DNA of 64,000 nucleotides from Aureispira sp. CCB-QB1 (GCF_000724545.1 NZ_JHBV01000041.1:364171-428170); one strand, 5' to 3'; numbered from the stretch's first letter, positions 9,344 to 18,844 are shown. Numbers and translations: made by a program. The notes: generated by a model not told the origin, from the sequence alone.

Positions 9344-10466
9344 AATACTCTATTATTCTACTTGTTTCTAAGATCAATTCTTCACCATCTTTGTGCCACT
9401 TTTTTAGCCAATTTCCATTTGCATCGTACTCATACTGATAGTGGACCACATACTTATCAGCGGGTGTCAAACCACTCTCAATTTCCACACAATTACCCTG
9501 CTGATCATAGGTATAGTGCATTTTTTCGATCATAACGCCATTCTCATATTCTATAAGGCTAGTACACTGGCTTTTCTCATCAAAAATTTGCATTGTCTTT
9601 CGAATTACCGTTTTGGGTTTACCTAAGAGCTCGTCCAAGTTCTTACTTTCTTTAGTAGCTATTTTTTGGTAATAAACTTCATCCACCTCTACATTGGTTG
9701 CTTCTCGTACCGTATAAATCATCTGAATAGGATTAGCCGCAGCATCCATCGTGTATTTTTTAACAGCAACCTTTCGATTAGGCGTATAAAAAGTTTCTTT
9801 GACGACATTGCCAAATGCATCATTTTCATAAACCTTCATCTCTCTTATATAATCTTGATGTGCTCTTTGAGTAGCTTTCTTTGCCAAGAAGCCATTATTA
9901 TCATAGGCATATTTTACAGTCGTAAAGACTTCTTTCCCATCAATAGATTGGCTAATTTCTCTTAACAATTGTCCTTTATCACTATATTCCAATATATATT
10001 TATAACCATTTCGACCAGTATCCACTGTCTGATAAGCAATCAACTGCCCTTTGGCATCGTATGTATTTAAAATTGTATCTGAAAAATAGGTAGAAAAATC
10101 ATCTTCTGGATCATACACTCGACCACCATCATAAAGTTTCAATGGATTACCAAGACTATCAAACTCATAAGTATGCCCACTAAAGCCCTTTGAACCAAAA
10201 AAATTCCCTTCCTTAATCAAACGCCCCAGAGCATCAAACATCACAATAGAAGAATCTCCTGTTTCACTCAACGAAAGCACGGACTTAACCTTACCTTTCA
10301 ATTCTGCCTTTTCTTTATCATTATTAGAGCTGATTCTTTTCTGTGTAGCTTTAGAAATAGAGGAGATAAGAGTTGTTTCCTCCTTATTAGACTCCTGTTG
10401 TGAAGTAGCTCCATTGCACGAAAAAAGTCCCCAACTAAGCAAAATAAAACACCACCACTTATTCAT
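9336..10466 (-). CDS. lipoprotein with YD/RHS-like repeats
   Basis: Signal peptide with lipobox LFSC (Cys17), so it is a predicted lipoprotein. The body is a series of short beta repeats of the form 'Y.YD..G....' (YEFDSLGNP, YDAKGQLIA, YDNNGFLAK, YDQQGNCVE, YEYDANGNW), resembling RHS/YD-repeat or MORN-like beta strands. 376 residues, much smaller than RHS toxins, with no C-terminal toxin domain. The upstream gene is a paralogue. Stops and starts overlap by 8 nt on both sides, so three genes form one transcript ending with the Crp/Fnr regulator. Confidence 0.8.
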   Translation of the reverse strand: MNKWWCFILLSWGLFSCNGATSQQESNKEETTLISSISKATQKRISSNNDKEKAELKGKVKSVLSLSETGDSSIVMFDALGRLIKEGNFFGSKGFSGHTYEFDSLGNPLKLYDGGRVYDPEDDFSTYFSDTILNTYDAKGQLIAYQTVDTGRNGYKYILEYSDKGQLLREISQSIDGKEVFTTVKYAYDNNGFLAKKATQRAHQDYIREMKVYENDAFGNVVKETFYTPNRKVAVKKYTMDAAANPIQMIYTVREATNVEVDEVYYQKIATKESKNLDELLGKPKTVIRKTMQIFDEKSQCTSLIEYENGVMIEKMHYTYDQQGNCVEIESGLTPADKYVVHYQYEYDANGNWLKKWHKDGEELILETSRIIEYYD

Positions 10467-11373
10467 AATAAGTAATTTTCTGCTCTATAAATTGATCTGC
10501 TACATCATTATAATTGTAACGAATTTGAGTCGTCCAATTTCCGTTTTGGTCATACTCATACTTGTACTTGTAAGTATCCGAAGGATTGACGACTCCATTT
10601 CCTGTAAAGGCAATATCTTTTATTTTATTTCCTTTTGTATCGTATTCGTACTTTCTTTTATAACTAGGGGCATTATCTCCTGTAAAGATAGACTGTTGTA
10701 TTTCTTGCCCTTTTTCGTTATAAGTGTACAGTTGTTTTAGCTGAAGTTCATCTTTCTCATCATAAATATTAGTTTCTCTCAATCGTCCTTGATCGTCATA
10801 AGCATTCACACTTCTACTTTTACCCTTACTTTCAACAAAAGAAGCTCTATTCTCAATCTCATTTCCATCCTCATCATATACATAAGTCATTTGTTTGACA
10901 ATTTTTCCATTGACCGACTCTTCGCTAGATATTAATTGATTGTTAGTATTATATTCATAAACTATCGTTCTTGTTACATTGTCATCTGAATAATTGCTTT
11001 GAGATAGTTTATTCTTGTCATTGTAACTATAGCTCCAAGTACTAATCGGCTTATTTTCTTCATTATAGGTCAGTAACTCCACTTTATTTCCCAATTCGTT
11101 GTAAGTTGTTTTTATACCTCCTTGGGCGGCTCCATTAGTCACATAACCATCTTTCACAGTAGCATCATATACCAGTACCTCTCTAGATTTTATTTTCCCT
11201 CGTAAGTTTTTTTTAGCCAAATCATTCTCAACTTGCACCTTGGGTGAATCTTGTTCCAAGCTGGCGGTAGTACTATCTACACTATTTTCGGCAGAAGTAT
11301 CGGAGGTACTCTGCTCTGTTGTACAAGCAATCAAGTTCCACATCAAAAATACTAGGATTAACTTTTTCATCAT
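10459..11373 (-). CDS. lipoprotein with YD/RHS-like repeats (paralogue)
   Basis: The ATG at 11373 gives MMKKLILVFLMWNLIAC, a lipoprotein signal with lipobox LIAC; the longer open frame to 11499 adds a non-signal-like leader and is rejected. After a Ser/Thr-rich spacer come YD-like repeats (YDEDGNEIE, YDDQGRLRE, YNEKGQEIQ, YDTKGNKIK, YDQNGNWTT). It ends in the same kind of terminal strand as its neighbour (QKITYYE against SRIIEYYD). First gene of the three-gene overlapping unit. Likely surface or periplasmic; function unknown. Confidence 0.8.
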   Translation of the reverse strand: MMKKLILVFLMWNLIACTTEQSTSDTSAENSVDSTTASLEQDSPKVQVENDLAKKNLRGKIKSREVLVYDATVKDGYVTNGAAQGGIKTTYNELGNKVELLTYNEENKPISTWSYSYNDKNKLSQSNYSDDNVTRTIVYEYNTNNQLISSEESVNGKIVKQMTYVYDEDGNEIENRASFVESKGKSRSVNAYDDQGRLRETNIYDEKDELQLKQLYTYNEKGQEIQQSIFTGDNAPSYKRKYEYDTKGNKIKDIAFTGNGVVNPSDTYKYKYEYDQNGNWTTQIRYNYNDVADQFIEQKITYYE

Positions 11374-11795
11374 TTTATATGTTTTATCATTTTTTCGGTA
11401 TAACTGCAATAGATATTCTGATTGTAGTTCTAATACGCTGCTCTCGCAAAAATCAGCACAACGATTTATTATTGTAGTGCACTTAGTTTTATGCAACAAT
11501 TTACGAGCTTAAAAGAATACAACGATCTCTACGCAAAGCTTCAAAATTTATAGGAAAAAATATAAAAAAAGAATAAAATTATTAACTTAAAACTTAGTTT
11601 TTACAACTACCTTCCGTTTAAGATTACAGTAAGATTTTAGCTAAAAAACGACTATATCGTTTTATTCGCGTAATTGTAAAAAAAATAATAGCTAAACTGT
11701 CTTTCTTTTTCCACCATTTACTTGCCTCCAATTTTATAATATTGACATCGTTTTTTATCGTCAACAATCGGTTGTTTTCAAATATTCTATCTACA
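11374..11795. other. divergent intergenic region, no gene supported
   Basis: 422 bp between the start of the YD-repeat lipoprotein (minus) and the first four-helix membrane protein (plus). It probably contains both promoters. I see no RNA gene or strong hairpin. An 87-codon minus frame (11624-11887) overlaps the start of the plus gene and is not supported. Confidence 0.5.
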
Positions 11796-11817
11796 ATGCC
11801 AAATGAAATTTTAGACA
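11784..11817 (+). repeat. 34-bp direct repeat spanning a translation start (copy 1)
   Basis: Identical over 34 nt to 12422-12455, covering about 12 nt upstream of the ATG plus the codons for MPNEILD. The downstream coding sequences are strongly diverged. Confidence 0.85.
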
Positions 11818-12287
11818 ATTCCTCTACATCAGAACTGGTTGTTCGTTCTACATTATTAAATTTTGTTGAAATATTATTATTATTCACTTACACTATATTC
11901 CTCTTATATATTTGTTTGGGTTTTGATTCCAACCTTACCATAGGTTACCCGATTGTTGTTCTTATCATTCTTTTAAATTTAAAGTTTATCTATTCCTGTA
12001 GGAAAGCTTTTTTAGAATATCAACAGACTCAAGAGATAAAAAATATTCGTAAAATTAAAGATGGCATAAGCAGATTGGTTTTTATCTGTACAGGGATTTG
12101 CATTAGCCTTATTGGCATAGCGATTATTAGTTATAACCTACCATTGCTACTAGCCTCTCCCCAATCATTATCACTTAACAGCTTAATCCTCTTTATATGG
12201 ACATTAGTAGTCGCTGCTGTCCCCTCCATGCAAATTTACTATATGTCAAAGACAGCCAACATATTCCACTTCATTACAAACCAATAA
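11796..12287 (+). CDS. four-helix membrane protein, tandem paralogue 1
   Basis: The start at 11796 (MPNEILDNSSTSE) is chosen because the same MPNEILD start, with identical upstream bases, occurs in the next gene. 163 residues with about four membrane segments (near 25-45, 50-70, 95-120 and 130-150) and a conserved 'FIYSCRKAFLEYQQTQ' loop that matches the second paralogue (FVYKWRKASQEYEATQ). Unknown family, likely inner membrane. First of three tandem paralogues on the plus strand. Confidence 0.7.
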   Translation: MPNEILDNSSTSELVVRSTLLNFVEILLLFTYTIFLLYICLGFDSNLTIGYPIVVLIILLNLKFIYSCRKAFLEYQQTQEIKNIRKIKDGISRLVFICTGICISLIGIAIISYNLPLLLASPQSLSLNSLILFIWTLVVAAVPSMQIYYMSKTANIFHFITNQ

Positions 12288-12421
12288 ATGTACGCTTTAT
12301 TTTGCCCTCTTGCACAAAGAGCCTTTATTATATCTTTATTCAAAATACACTCCTAATAAGTTATTAATTGGTTATATTAATTCACCTTTTAACGATTTCG
12401 CCCAAAATATGTTTATTCAAA

Positions 12422-12455
12422 ATTCTATCTACAATGCCAAATGAAATTTTAGACA
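12422..12455 (+). repeat. 34-bp direct repeat spanning a translation start (copy 2)
   Basis: Second copy of the 34-nt identity described at 11784-11817; it includes the ATG at 12434. Confidence 0.85.
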
Positions 12456-12970
12456 GCCCCACGCGTGGTAATTTCCAAAAGATTCGCAAACCCTATACTA
12501 GTATCTTAGAATATATTATTCTTATAACCAACGGTATATTTATTGTTCTTGGTGTTTTTATTTGTTGGAGTATTGCATTAACAGAAGAAAACTGGCTTTT
12601 TTTGATTAACCCTACCGTTTTTGTACTTCTATTTGGCATCCCCCCTTTTCATTTTGTTTACAAATGGCGAAAAGCATCCCAAGAATATGAGGCAACTCAA
12701 AACACCAACTTATTAAAACCACTTTCTAGCCACGTTGCCATTTTTTTAGCTCCTGTTATTTTAGGGCTTTGGATACTCATATTTCTATTTTTATCCAGTT
12801 TTTTCTTCGCTTTAACAGAATTTGACAGCAATGCTACTCAAGGTAATTCCCTCTTTTTATGGCGATTAATGGTACTTTTTTTGCTCATTGCCTTAGGTCC
12901 CATTCAGTTCTTTTTCATTCGTAATACCAACAAAATCAGCCAAAAACTTCTTCGTCAACAGCCTACATAA
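12434..12970 (+). CDS. four-helix membrane protein, tandem paralogue 2
   Basis: The start at 12434 (MPNEILDSPTRGN) replaces a longer open frame from 12368, by comparison with paralogue 1. 178 residues with four hydrophobic segments. The N-terminal QKIRKPYTSILEYIILI matches PKLRKPIHTVLEWILLI in the third paralogue, tying all three together. The loop FVYKWRKASQEYEATQN is shared with paralogue 1. No known family; probably an inner-membrane protein. Confidence 0.7.
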   Translation: MPNEILDSPTRGNFQKIRKPYTSILEYIILITNGIFIVLGVFICWSIALTEENWLFLINPTVFVLLFGIPPFHFVYKWRKASQEYEATQNTNLLKPLSSHVAIFLAPVILGLWILIFLFLSSFFFALTEFDSNATQGNSLFLWRLMVLFLLIALGPIQFFFIRNTNKISQKLLRQQPT

Positions 12971-13061
12971 CACACCAATATATTCCTTGTACTAAACTTC
13001 GATTCAAAAACCATTGCACAACAACGAATGACAACCTCATCTGATAAAAAAGCAATCCATT

Positions 13062-13526
13062 ATGCACGAACACAACTTGCTAGACGATCTTCATACACCA
13101 AAGCTAAGGAAACCTATTCATACCGTGCTTGAATGGATATTATTAATTGGGCATTTGCTACTAGGAATGTACTGCGTTTACGAAACATTTCTTGCCTACT
13201 CAATTACTGAAGAAATTATCTTAATCTTGCTTAGTAGCCTTGCCATAGGTTATATTTATTCTTGGCATTATTTTTCGATAAACTATGATCATAATAATTC
13301 AAAGAATACGGTTGTCCCTGTTTATCTAAATCCGCTGAGATTTTTGAGCTTTTTTATCAGCACTTTTTTCTTTTTTATTGGCTTTCTTTTTACAAATTTT
13401 GAAAGGTATAAATTTGATGTTAGTTGGAATTTAGCGCAGTGGATTACACTACTTTTTCTTATTGTAGGGTTGTTGCAACTGGTTTATAGTTTATTAACAC
13501 CAACCACTAAGAATAGAATACAATAA
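13062..13526 (+). CDS. four-helix membrane protein, tandem paralogue 3
   Basis: 154 residues, starting MHEHNLLDDLHTPKLRKP. Four hydrophobic segments (about 24-44, 48-66, 90-110 and 125-145). It shares the RKPxxTxLEWI N-terminal pattern and the segment spacing with the two preceding genes, but lacks their MPNEILD start and the WRKA loop, so it is the most diverged copy. 91 bp after paralogue 2 and probably in the same transcript. Function unknown. Confidence 0.68.
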   Translation: MHEHNLLDDLHTPKLRKPIHTVLEWILLIGHLLLGMYCVYETFLAYSITEEIILILLSSLAIGYIYSWHYFSINYDHNNSKNTVVPVYLNPLRFLSFFISTFFFFIGFLFTNFERYKFDVSWNLAQWITLLFLIVGLLQLVYSLLTPTTKNRIQ

Positions 13527-13747
13527 AAGTAAAAAGTCTTAACATTTTTAAGCCAAACAAACTAAAGCTGTTAATTATAGACTAAAGCAGATTTTTGTAG
13601 GTGGTAATGTATATTTTTTGTTTAAATTTACACATTAATTGATCACTTAGAGTTATCATTAGTCTACTAAAATCACACAACAACAGTGCAACTCACAAGC
13701 AGCCTATTAACTCACTAGACATTCAAACTACCTAGCACAAAGCATTT

Positions 13748-15901
13748 ATGCCACTAAAATATCTTTTGCCATTTTTATTTATCTGTCTCTGTTTTCATTC
13801 CGTTAGTTGGGGGCAAATCTCTGACAAACCACCTGTAAAGGATAAACTAGAAAGTGATAGTTCTAAGATAGAGATTATCAATATTGACAAACTTAAGGAA
13901 CGGACAACTCCACAAGGGATTTTTAGAGACTTAACAGGCAATGTTCATCTAAAGCAGAAAGAGATGCATATCTGGTGCGATACGGGTTTCATTTTTCCCA
14001 ACAGGCAAGTTGAAGCATTTGGCAACGTTCAGATGTTACAAGATGACAGTATCCGAATCTTTTCCGATTCACTTTATTACGATGGCATTCAACGCTTTTC
14101 CAAACTCCGCCAAAATGTAGTCCTCAAAGATACAAGTATGACCTTGTTTACAGACAAATTAAATTACGACTTAAATACTCGAATTGCTACTTTTCCTGAT
14201 GGTTCCTTAATTGAGAGTGATACAACAACTTTAATTAGCAAAAAGGGAACGTATAATGCCAATACCAACATAGCGCATTTTTCAGACTCTGTCCGCATCA
14301 CCAATCCTAATTACAAACTAACAGCTGATTCTCTAGCGTTTAACACTCAAACAGAAATGGCTTATTTCTTGGGACCAACCAAGGTGTATAATGAAGAAAA
14401 AATGGTCTACTGTGAGGATGGATTTTATGACAGCAAAAAGAATTATGCAGAACTTTATAAAAATGCTCGCTTTGAAAATCGAGAAGATGGCAAATTGGAA
14501 ATAGCAGAAGGTGATACGATTATTTATGATGGTGCCAAGGATATGTATTATTTAATAGGAAATGCCTATTTTCAAAATGACGATCAAGAAGTCTTTGCCG
14601 ACACCATCCTAATGGATGGTAAAACTGAACAATATACTTTTAGAGGAAATCCCAAATTCAAAAGTCGAGATACCACAACAAATCAATCGATTATTGCCAA
14701 TAATTCTGACTATGATGCAATGAGCAAAACGATGATTTTTAGAGGGGATGTTAGGGTCTCACAAGATCATCAAATTATCACGACAGACAGTTTGGATTAC
14801 AACACAGAAACCAAAAGCGGCATGGCGAAGGGGAACGTTGTTTGGCAAGATACTTCTGCCAATTTAAAAATCACTTGTGGTCAGGCTTTTTACAACGATA
14901 GCACAAAATACCTCTTAGCTCATTTAAATCCTATTTTGACCACTTTAATTGACAACGATACTATGTGGTTACGTGCCGACACCTTAATTTCTTTGCCTGA
15001 TTCTGTCGATGTCGATCAGCGCCATTTGTATGCTTTTCATCATGTAAAAACATTTAAATCCAATGTTCAGTCGCTCTGTGATTCATTGTATTATGATGCT
15101 ATAGATTCTACCTTTTATTTTTATCAAGATCCTATTCTTTGGGTAGATGGCACGCAATTTACAGCAGATACGATTCATGTTGCTATGAAGGCATCCAAAA
15201 TAGATCAAGTACGTTTATTTGAAAAATCCTTGATCGTTAACACCAATGAGGGCACTTTTTTTAATCAAATCAAAGGGAGAAACGCCATTATACAATTTCA
15301 AAAAGGAGAAATAAGAACAATGAATGTTCGAGAAAATGGGGAAACCGTTTACTATGCCGTAGATGGAGAAGGCGCCTATATGTTAGTAAATGATATTGAT
15401 TGTGCTTCTATGGTATTGTTTTTTGACGAAAATCAGATACGACGAATCCGCTACGAAGGCAAACCTAAAGCTGTTGTCTACCCTATGCATCAAGTTGATC
15501 ATAAAAGTTTATATTTAGCAGGCTTCAAATGGCTCGATAGTTTGCAAATTAAAACAAAATATGAATTCCTTGGTATTCCAGAACCTATTATCCTTGATAG
15601 TGTTCTTCTCGATAGTAGCTATTTGGATAGTACTAAAATAGATAGTACATTGCTACTTGACAGTTTTGCAACGGAACAGTTGGATTCTAACAGCAGACAC
15701 CAAATCGATAGTCTTTCAGCAAAAAAAGCGAACAAATTGGGCAGCTCTAGTAGTTCAAGCGAAGATAAATCAAAAGCTTCTAGTCAGAAAAAATCCAAGT
15801 TAAACGCTCAAGCTATAGATCCGAAATCTCAAAAGAAGAAAAAGAAAAAATCCAAAAAGAAAAAATTATTTTCCAAAAATCGCCAAGCTAATGAAGGATA
15901 A
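13748..15901 (+). CDS. OstA-like / LptA-related envelope protein
   Basis: Signal peptide (MPLKYLLPFLFICLCFHSVSW) then long OstA/LptA-type beta-jellyroll repeats: 'GNVHLKQKEMHIWCDTGFIF', 'DSIRIFSDSLYYDG', 'DTSMTLFTDKLNYD' and so on, through about residue 600. This is the Bacteroidota OstA-like family, thought to work in lipopolysaccharide transport across the periplasm. The last ~70 residues are a low-complexity Ser-then-Lys tail (KKKKKKSKKKK), unusual for an envelope protein. Its stop overlaps the start of the histidine kinase by 11 nt. Confidence 0.85.
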   Translation: MPLKYLLPFLFICLCFHSVSWGQISDKPPVKDKLESDSSKIEIINIDKLKERTTPQGIFRDLTGNVHLKQKEMHIWCDTGFIFPNRQVEAFGNVQMLQDDSIRIFSDSLYYDGIQRFSKLRQNVVLKDTSMTLFTDKLNYDLNTRIATFPDGSLIESDTTTLISKKGTYNANTNIAHFSDSVRITNPNYKLTADSLAFNTQTEMAYFLGPTKVYNEEKMVYCEDGFYDSKKNYAELYKNARFENREDGKLEIAEGDTIIYDGAKDMYYLIGNAYFQNDDQEVFADTILMDGKTEQYTFRGNPKFKSRDTTTNQSIIANNSDYDAMSKTMIFRGDVRVSQDHQIITTDSLDYNTETKSGMAKGNVVWQDTSANLKITCGQAFYNDSTKYLLAHLNPILTTLIDNDTMWLRADTLISLPDSVDVDQRHLYAFHHVKTFKSNVQSLCDSLYYDAIDSTFYFYQDPILWVDGTQFTADTIHVAMKASKIDQVRLFEKSLIVNTNEGTFFNQIKGRNAIIQFQKGEIRTMNVRENGETVYYAVDGEGAYMLVNDIDCASMVLFFDENQIRRIRYEGKPKAVVYPMHQVDHKSLYLAGFKWLDSLQIKTKYEFLGIPEPIILDSVLLDSSYLDSTKIDSTLLLDSFATEQLDSNSRHQIDSLSAKKANKLGSSSSSSEDKSKASSQKKSKLNAQAIDPKSQKKKKKKSKKKKLFSKNRQANEG

Positions 15902-17144
15902 AATTTCCCTATTTATTAAAAGTATTCAAGATTGTGTGATTATTATCAATACCCGAGGTATTATTGTTGATAGTAATCCTGCTATTTATAAAGTGTTGGG
16001 ATTTACTCCTGAAGAGTTAAAAGGTAATAATGTTTCTATGCTAATGGGAGCTCCACACCAAGCCAAACATGATCAATACATTCAAAATCATCAAGCAACA
16101 GGAATTGCAAAAATAATTGGCATTGGACGAGAGGTTATTGCAGTTCACAAGGATGGCACAAAGGTTCCTGTTCGCCTAAATATTAGCGAGTTAGAATTGG
16201 ACGGTCACTTTTTTTATGTCGGTATGTTGCATGATTTGACCAATCAACTTTCAATTCAAAATCATATTAATAAAGTAAATTTAGGCTTAGAAGAAGAAGT
16301 CCAAATGAGTAATCGAGCATTGAGAGAGGCTATGGAAAAAATGACTCAAAGTAAACTCTCTTTGGAACAGGAAATTCTAGAACGAAAAATCATACAAGAA
16401 CAATTACTTGCCGCTCAAGAAAAGATTAAAGATGCCCTTCAGAAAGAACGAGAATTGAGTGAGTTAAAAACTAGATTTATTTCCACGGCTTCCCATGAAT
16501 TTAGAACTCCTCTGAGTAGTATTCTTTCGTCTGTATCTTTAATTGAACGATACACCACTACCGAAACACAAGACAAACGTCTCAAGCACATTAATAGAAT
16601 TAAATCCTCTGTCCAAAATCTTACTCAAATCTTAGAAGACTTTTTATCTTTATCCAAATTAGAAGAAGGAAAAAAACAGGATGCTAAGCATATTTTTGAC
16701 CTTAGCGCCTTAATTCATGCTACAATAGAAGAAGTAAGTACCTTTGCAAAATCAGGGCAAGAGATAGAGTATCAGCACAGTGGAGATATTAGTGTTATCT
16801 ATTCTAATACTCAAAACATAAAAAATATTCTCATCAACTTACTTTCTAATGCTATAAAATACTCTCCTTCCAATAGTAAGATTTATATTAGCACTATAAT
16901 TGATGCTACCACCATTACAATTAGTGTTAGAGACAAAGGCATTGGGATTCCTTTGGATCAACAAAAACACCTATTTTCACGTTTCTTTAGAGCAGATAAT
17001 GCTATTGCGATACAAGGAACGGGGTTGGGGCTTTATATTGTAAAAAAATATTTAGAAAACATTAATGGAACGATAGACTTTGTTAGTCAACCTGGCGAAG
17101 GAACCACGTTTACCATTAACATTCCTAAAGAAGATTTTCAATGA
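15891..17144 (+). CDS. PAS-domain sensor histidine kinase
   Basis: 417 residues, soluble. N-terminal PAS domain (about 5-125: IIINTRGIIVDSNPAIYKVL, then the FixL-like GTKVPVRLNISEL), a coiled coil (130-190), a HisKA dimerisation domain with phospho-acceptor His202 in SHEFRTPLSS, and an HATPase domain with N box NLLSNAIKYS and G boxes DKGIGIP and GTGLGLYIV. No membrane segment, so it senses a cytoplasmic signal. It overlaps the upstream OstA-like gene (11 nt) and the downstream response regulator (4 nt, ATGA), so the pair is a two-component system. Confidence 0.95.
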   Translation: MKDKISLFIKSIQDCVIIINTRGIIVDSNPAIYKVLGFTPEELKGNNVSMLMGAPHQAKHDQYIQNHQATGIAKIIGIGREVIAVHKDGTKVPVRLNISELELDGHFFYVGMLHDLTNQLSIQNHINKVNLGLEEEVQMSNRALREAMEKMTQSKLSLEQEILERKIIQEQLLAAQEKIKDALQKERELSELKTRFISTASHEFRTPLSSILSSVSLIERYTTTETQDKRLKHINRIKSSVQNLTQILEDFLSLSKLEEGKKQDAKHIFDLSALIHATIEEVSTFAKSGQEIEYQHSGDISVIYSNTQNIKNILINLLSNAIKYSPSNSKIYISTIIDATTITISVRDKGIGIPLDQQKHLFSRFFRADNAIAIQGTGLGLYIVKKYLENINGTIDFVSQPGEGTTFTINIPKEDFQ

Positions 17145-18190
17145 AAAAAATTCTAGTTATAGAAGATAATTTAGAGGTTCGAGAAAACACCTGTGAAATT
17201 TTAGAACTTTCGGGCTATGAAGTATTTAGTGCTGAAAATGGCAAATTAGGCGTTCAAGAAGCCTTGGATAAAATGCCCGATTTGATTATTTGTGATGTTA
17301 TGATGCCTGTTTTGGATGGTTTTGGCACCCTCAAGGTTTTGCATAAAAATCCTAAAACCACTCATATTCCATTTATTTTCTTAACCGCTAAAGCGGAAAA
17401 AGAAGACTTTCGAAAGGGAATGAATTTAGGGGCTGATGACTATATTACAAAACCGTTCACAGATATAGAATTGCTAGAAGCAATCGAAATTCGCTTGGAA
17501 AAAAATCAGCATATCGCTGCACCTACTTCCACTCATAATGTCTTTTTTAATGTAGAAGAACATTTTCAAAATGTCTTAAAAGAATTCTTAAAGGATAAAG
17601 AGCATCGTTTTTACAATCAAAAAGATCTTATCTTTAGAGAAGGTAGTCATCCACGTTCTGTTTTTTGGATTAAAAAAGGCAAAGCACAAACGTTCAAAAG
17701 TCATGAATATGGCAAGGAATTAATCTTGTCTTTATATGGCAACCAAGACTTTATTGGAATTAGTGACGCCTTCAGAAATAGTCCTTATCAAGAATCAGCT
17801 GTTGCTATTGATGATACAGAAATGGTTTTGATTCCCAAAGATGAATTTATGGAGTGGATGCGCTCTGATAATAGCATTGCTCAACATTTTATTCATTTAC
17901 TTGCAATTAAAGCAGGCGAAAAAGACAAACATTTGCTTGAATTAGCCTATAGCTCTGTTCGAAAACGTGTTGCAGACTCATTACTTCGTTTATTCAAACA
18001 TTACAAAGAAGATGATGAGCGTTTATTCCAAATTAGCATACGACGTGAAGAATTGGCTCATATTGTTGGTACCACCAAAGAAACAGTGACTAGAACACTC
18101 TCCGAATTTAAGGAAGAAGGCTTGATAGATGTTAAAGGGAGCAATATTACCTTGCGAGACATAGAAGGCTTAGAAGCTACTCCTGCTTAA
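17141..18190 (+). CDS. response regulator fused to cNMP-binding and Crp-type HTH domains
   Basis: 349 residues in three parts: a receiver domain (1-120) with acidic pocket (ED at 8-9), phospho-acceptor Asp52 in CDVMMP and Lys in ITKPF; a cNMP-binding-like barrel (about 145-255, KDLIFREGSHPRSVFWIKKG); and a Crp-type winged HTH (about 270-340, with RREELAHIVGTTKETVTRTL). The partner kinase is directly upstream with a 4-nt overlap. The fusion makes a Crp-type DNA-binding head controlled by phosphorylation. Targets are unknown. Confidence 0.95.
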   Translation: MKKILVIEDNLEVRENTCEILELSGYEVFSAENGKLGVQEALDKMPDLIICDVMMPVLDGFGTLKVLHKNPKTTHIPFIFLTAKAEKEDFRKGMNLGADDYITKPFTDIELLEAIEIRLEKNQHIAAPTSTHNVFFNVEEHFQNVLKEFLKDKEHRFYNQKDLIFREGSHPRSVFWIKKGKAQTFKSHEYGKELILSLYGNQDFIGISDAFRNSPYQESAVAIDDTEMVLIPKDEFMEWMRSDNSIAQHFIHLLAIKAGEKDKHLLELAYSSVRKRVADSLLRLFKHYKEDDERLFQISIRREELAHIVGTTKETVTRTLSEFKEEGLIDVKGSNITLRDIEGLEATPA

Positions 18191-18278
18191 GTTTTTTAAT
18201 TATTTCGTAATAAGTTATTCGATTCAGCTTAAATCTCACTATTAATAATAACAGTACTATAATTTCAAATAAATTATC

Positions 18279-18809
18279 ATGATAACTTGTAAGGACAAAC
18301 AATTTGAACTTTTTTTGACAAGCGATGCTATTCAGACACGTCTAAAAGAAATTTGTGCAGCGATTAATGTTGATTATGTGGATAAAAAACCTGTATTTTT
18401 AGGTATTTTAAATGGTGTATTTAGATTAGCAGGAGATGTTTTCAATTATGTAGATATAGAATGTGAAGTAAGTTTTGTAAAATTGAAGTCTTATGTAGGT
18501 ACACAAAGTAGCGGTGCTTTAACAACTATGTTGGGATTGGATGTAGATCTAAAAGGACGTCATGTAATCCTTATGGAAGATATTGTTGACACAGGACGCA
18601 CTTTGCATAATTTTTTGCCAGAGTTAGAAAAAATGAATCCTGCATCAATTGCTGTTTTAACCTTGTTAAACAAACCTGATGCTATGGAGCATGACATTCC
18701 TATGAAATATATTGGTTTCAAGGTTCCTAATAATTTCTTGATTGGTTATGGTTTAGATTATGATGGATGGGGACGGCATCATAATGACATTTACACAATT
18801 GTTCAATAA
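18279..18809 (+). CDS. hpt: hypoxanthine phosphoribosyltransferase
   Basis: Purine salvage enzyme joining hypoxanthine (and often guanine) to PRPP. 176 residues, type I phosphoribosyltransferase fold. The PRPP motif is EDIVDTGRT at 100-108, and the flexible-loop region SYVGTQSSG sits around 71-79. The C-terminal GYGLDYDGWGRHHNDIY matches the family. It stands alone, 88 bp after the response regulator, and is followed by a convergent terminator hairpin. It has no operon link to the ureide genes 17 kb away. Confidence 0.95.
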   Translation: MITCKDKQFELFLTSDAIQTRLKEICAAINVDYVDKKPVFLGILNGVFRLAGDVFNYVDIECEVSFVKLKSYVGTQSSGALTTMLGLDVDLKGRHVILMEDIVDTGRTLHNFLPELEKMNPASIAVLTLLNKPDAMEHDIPMKYIGFKVPNNFLIGYGLDYDGWGRHHNDIYTIVQ

Positions 18810-18844
18810 ACCTGAGAAATTTCTCTTCTTTGAGAGCAAAGAAA

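Noticed and set aside
11624..11887. 87-codon minus frame
   Set aside because: Overlaps the start of the plus-strand membrane gene whose start is confirmed by the 34-bp identity with its paralogue; no recognisable protein features.
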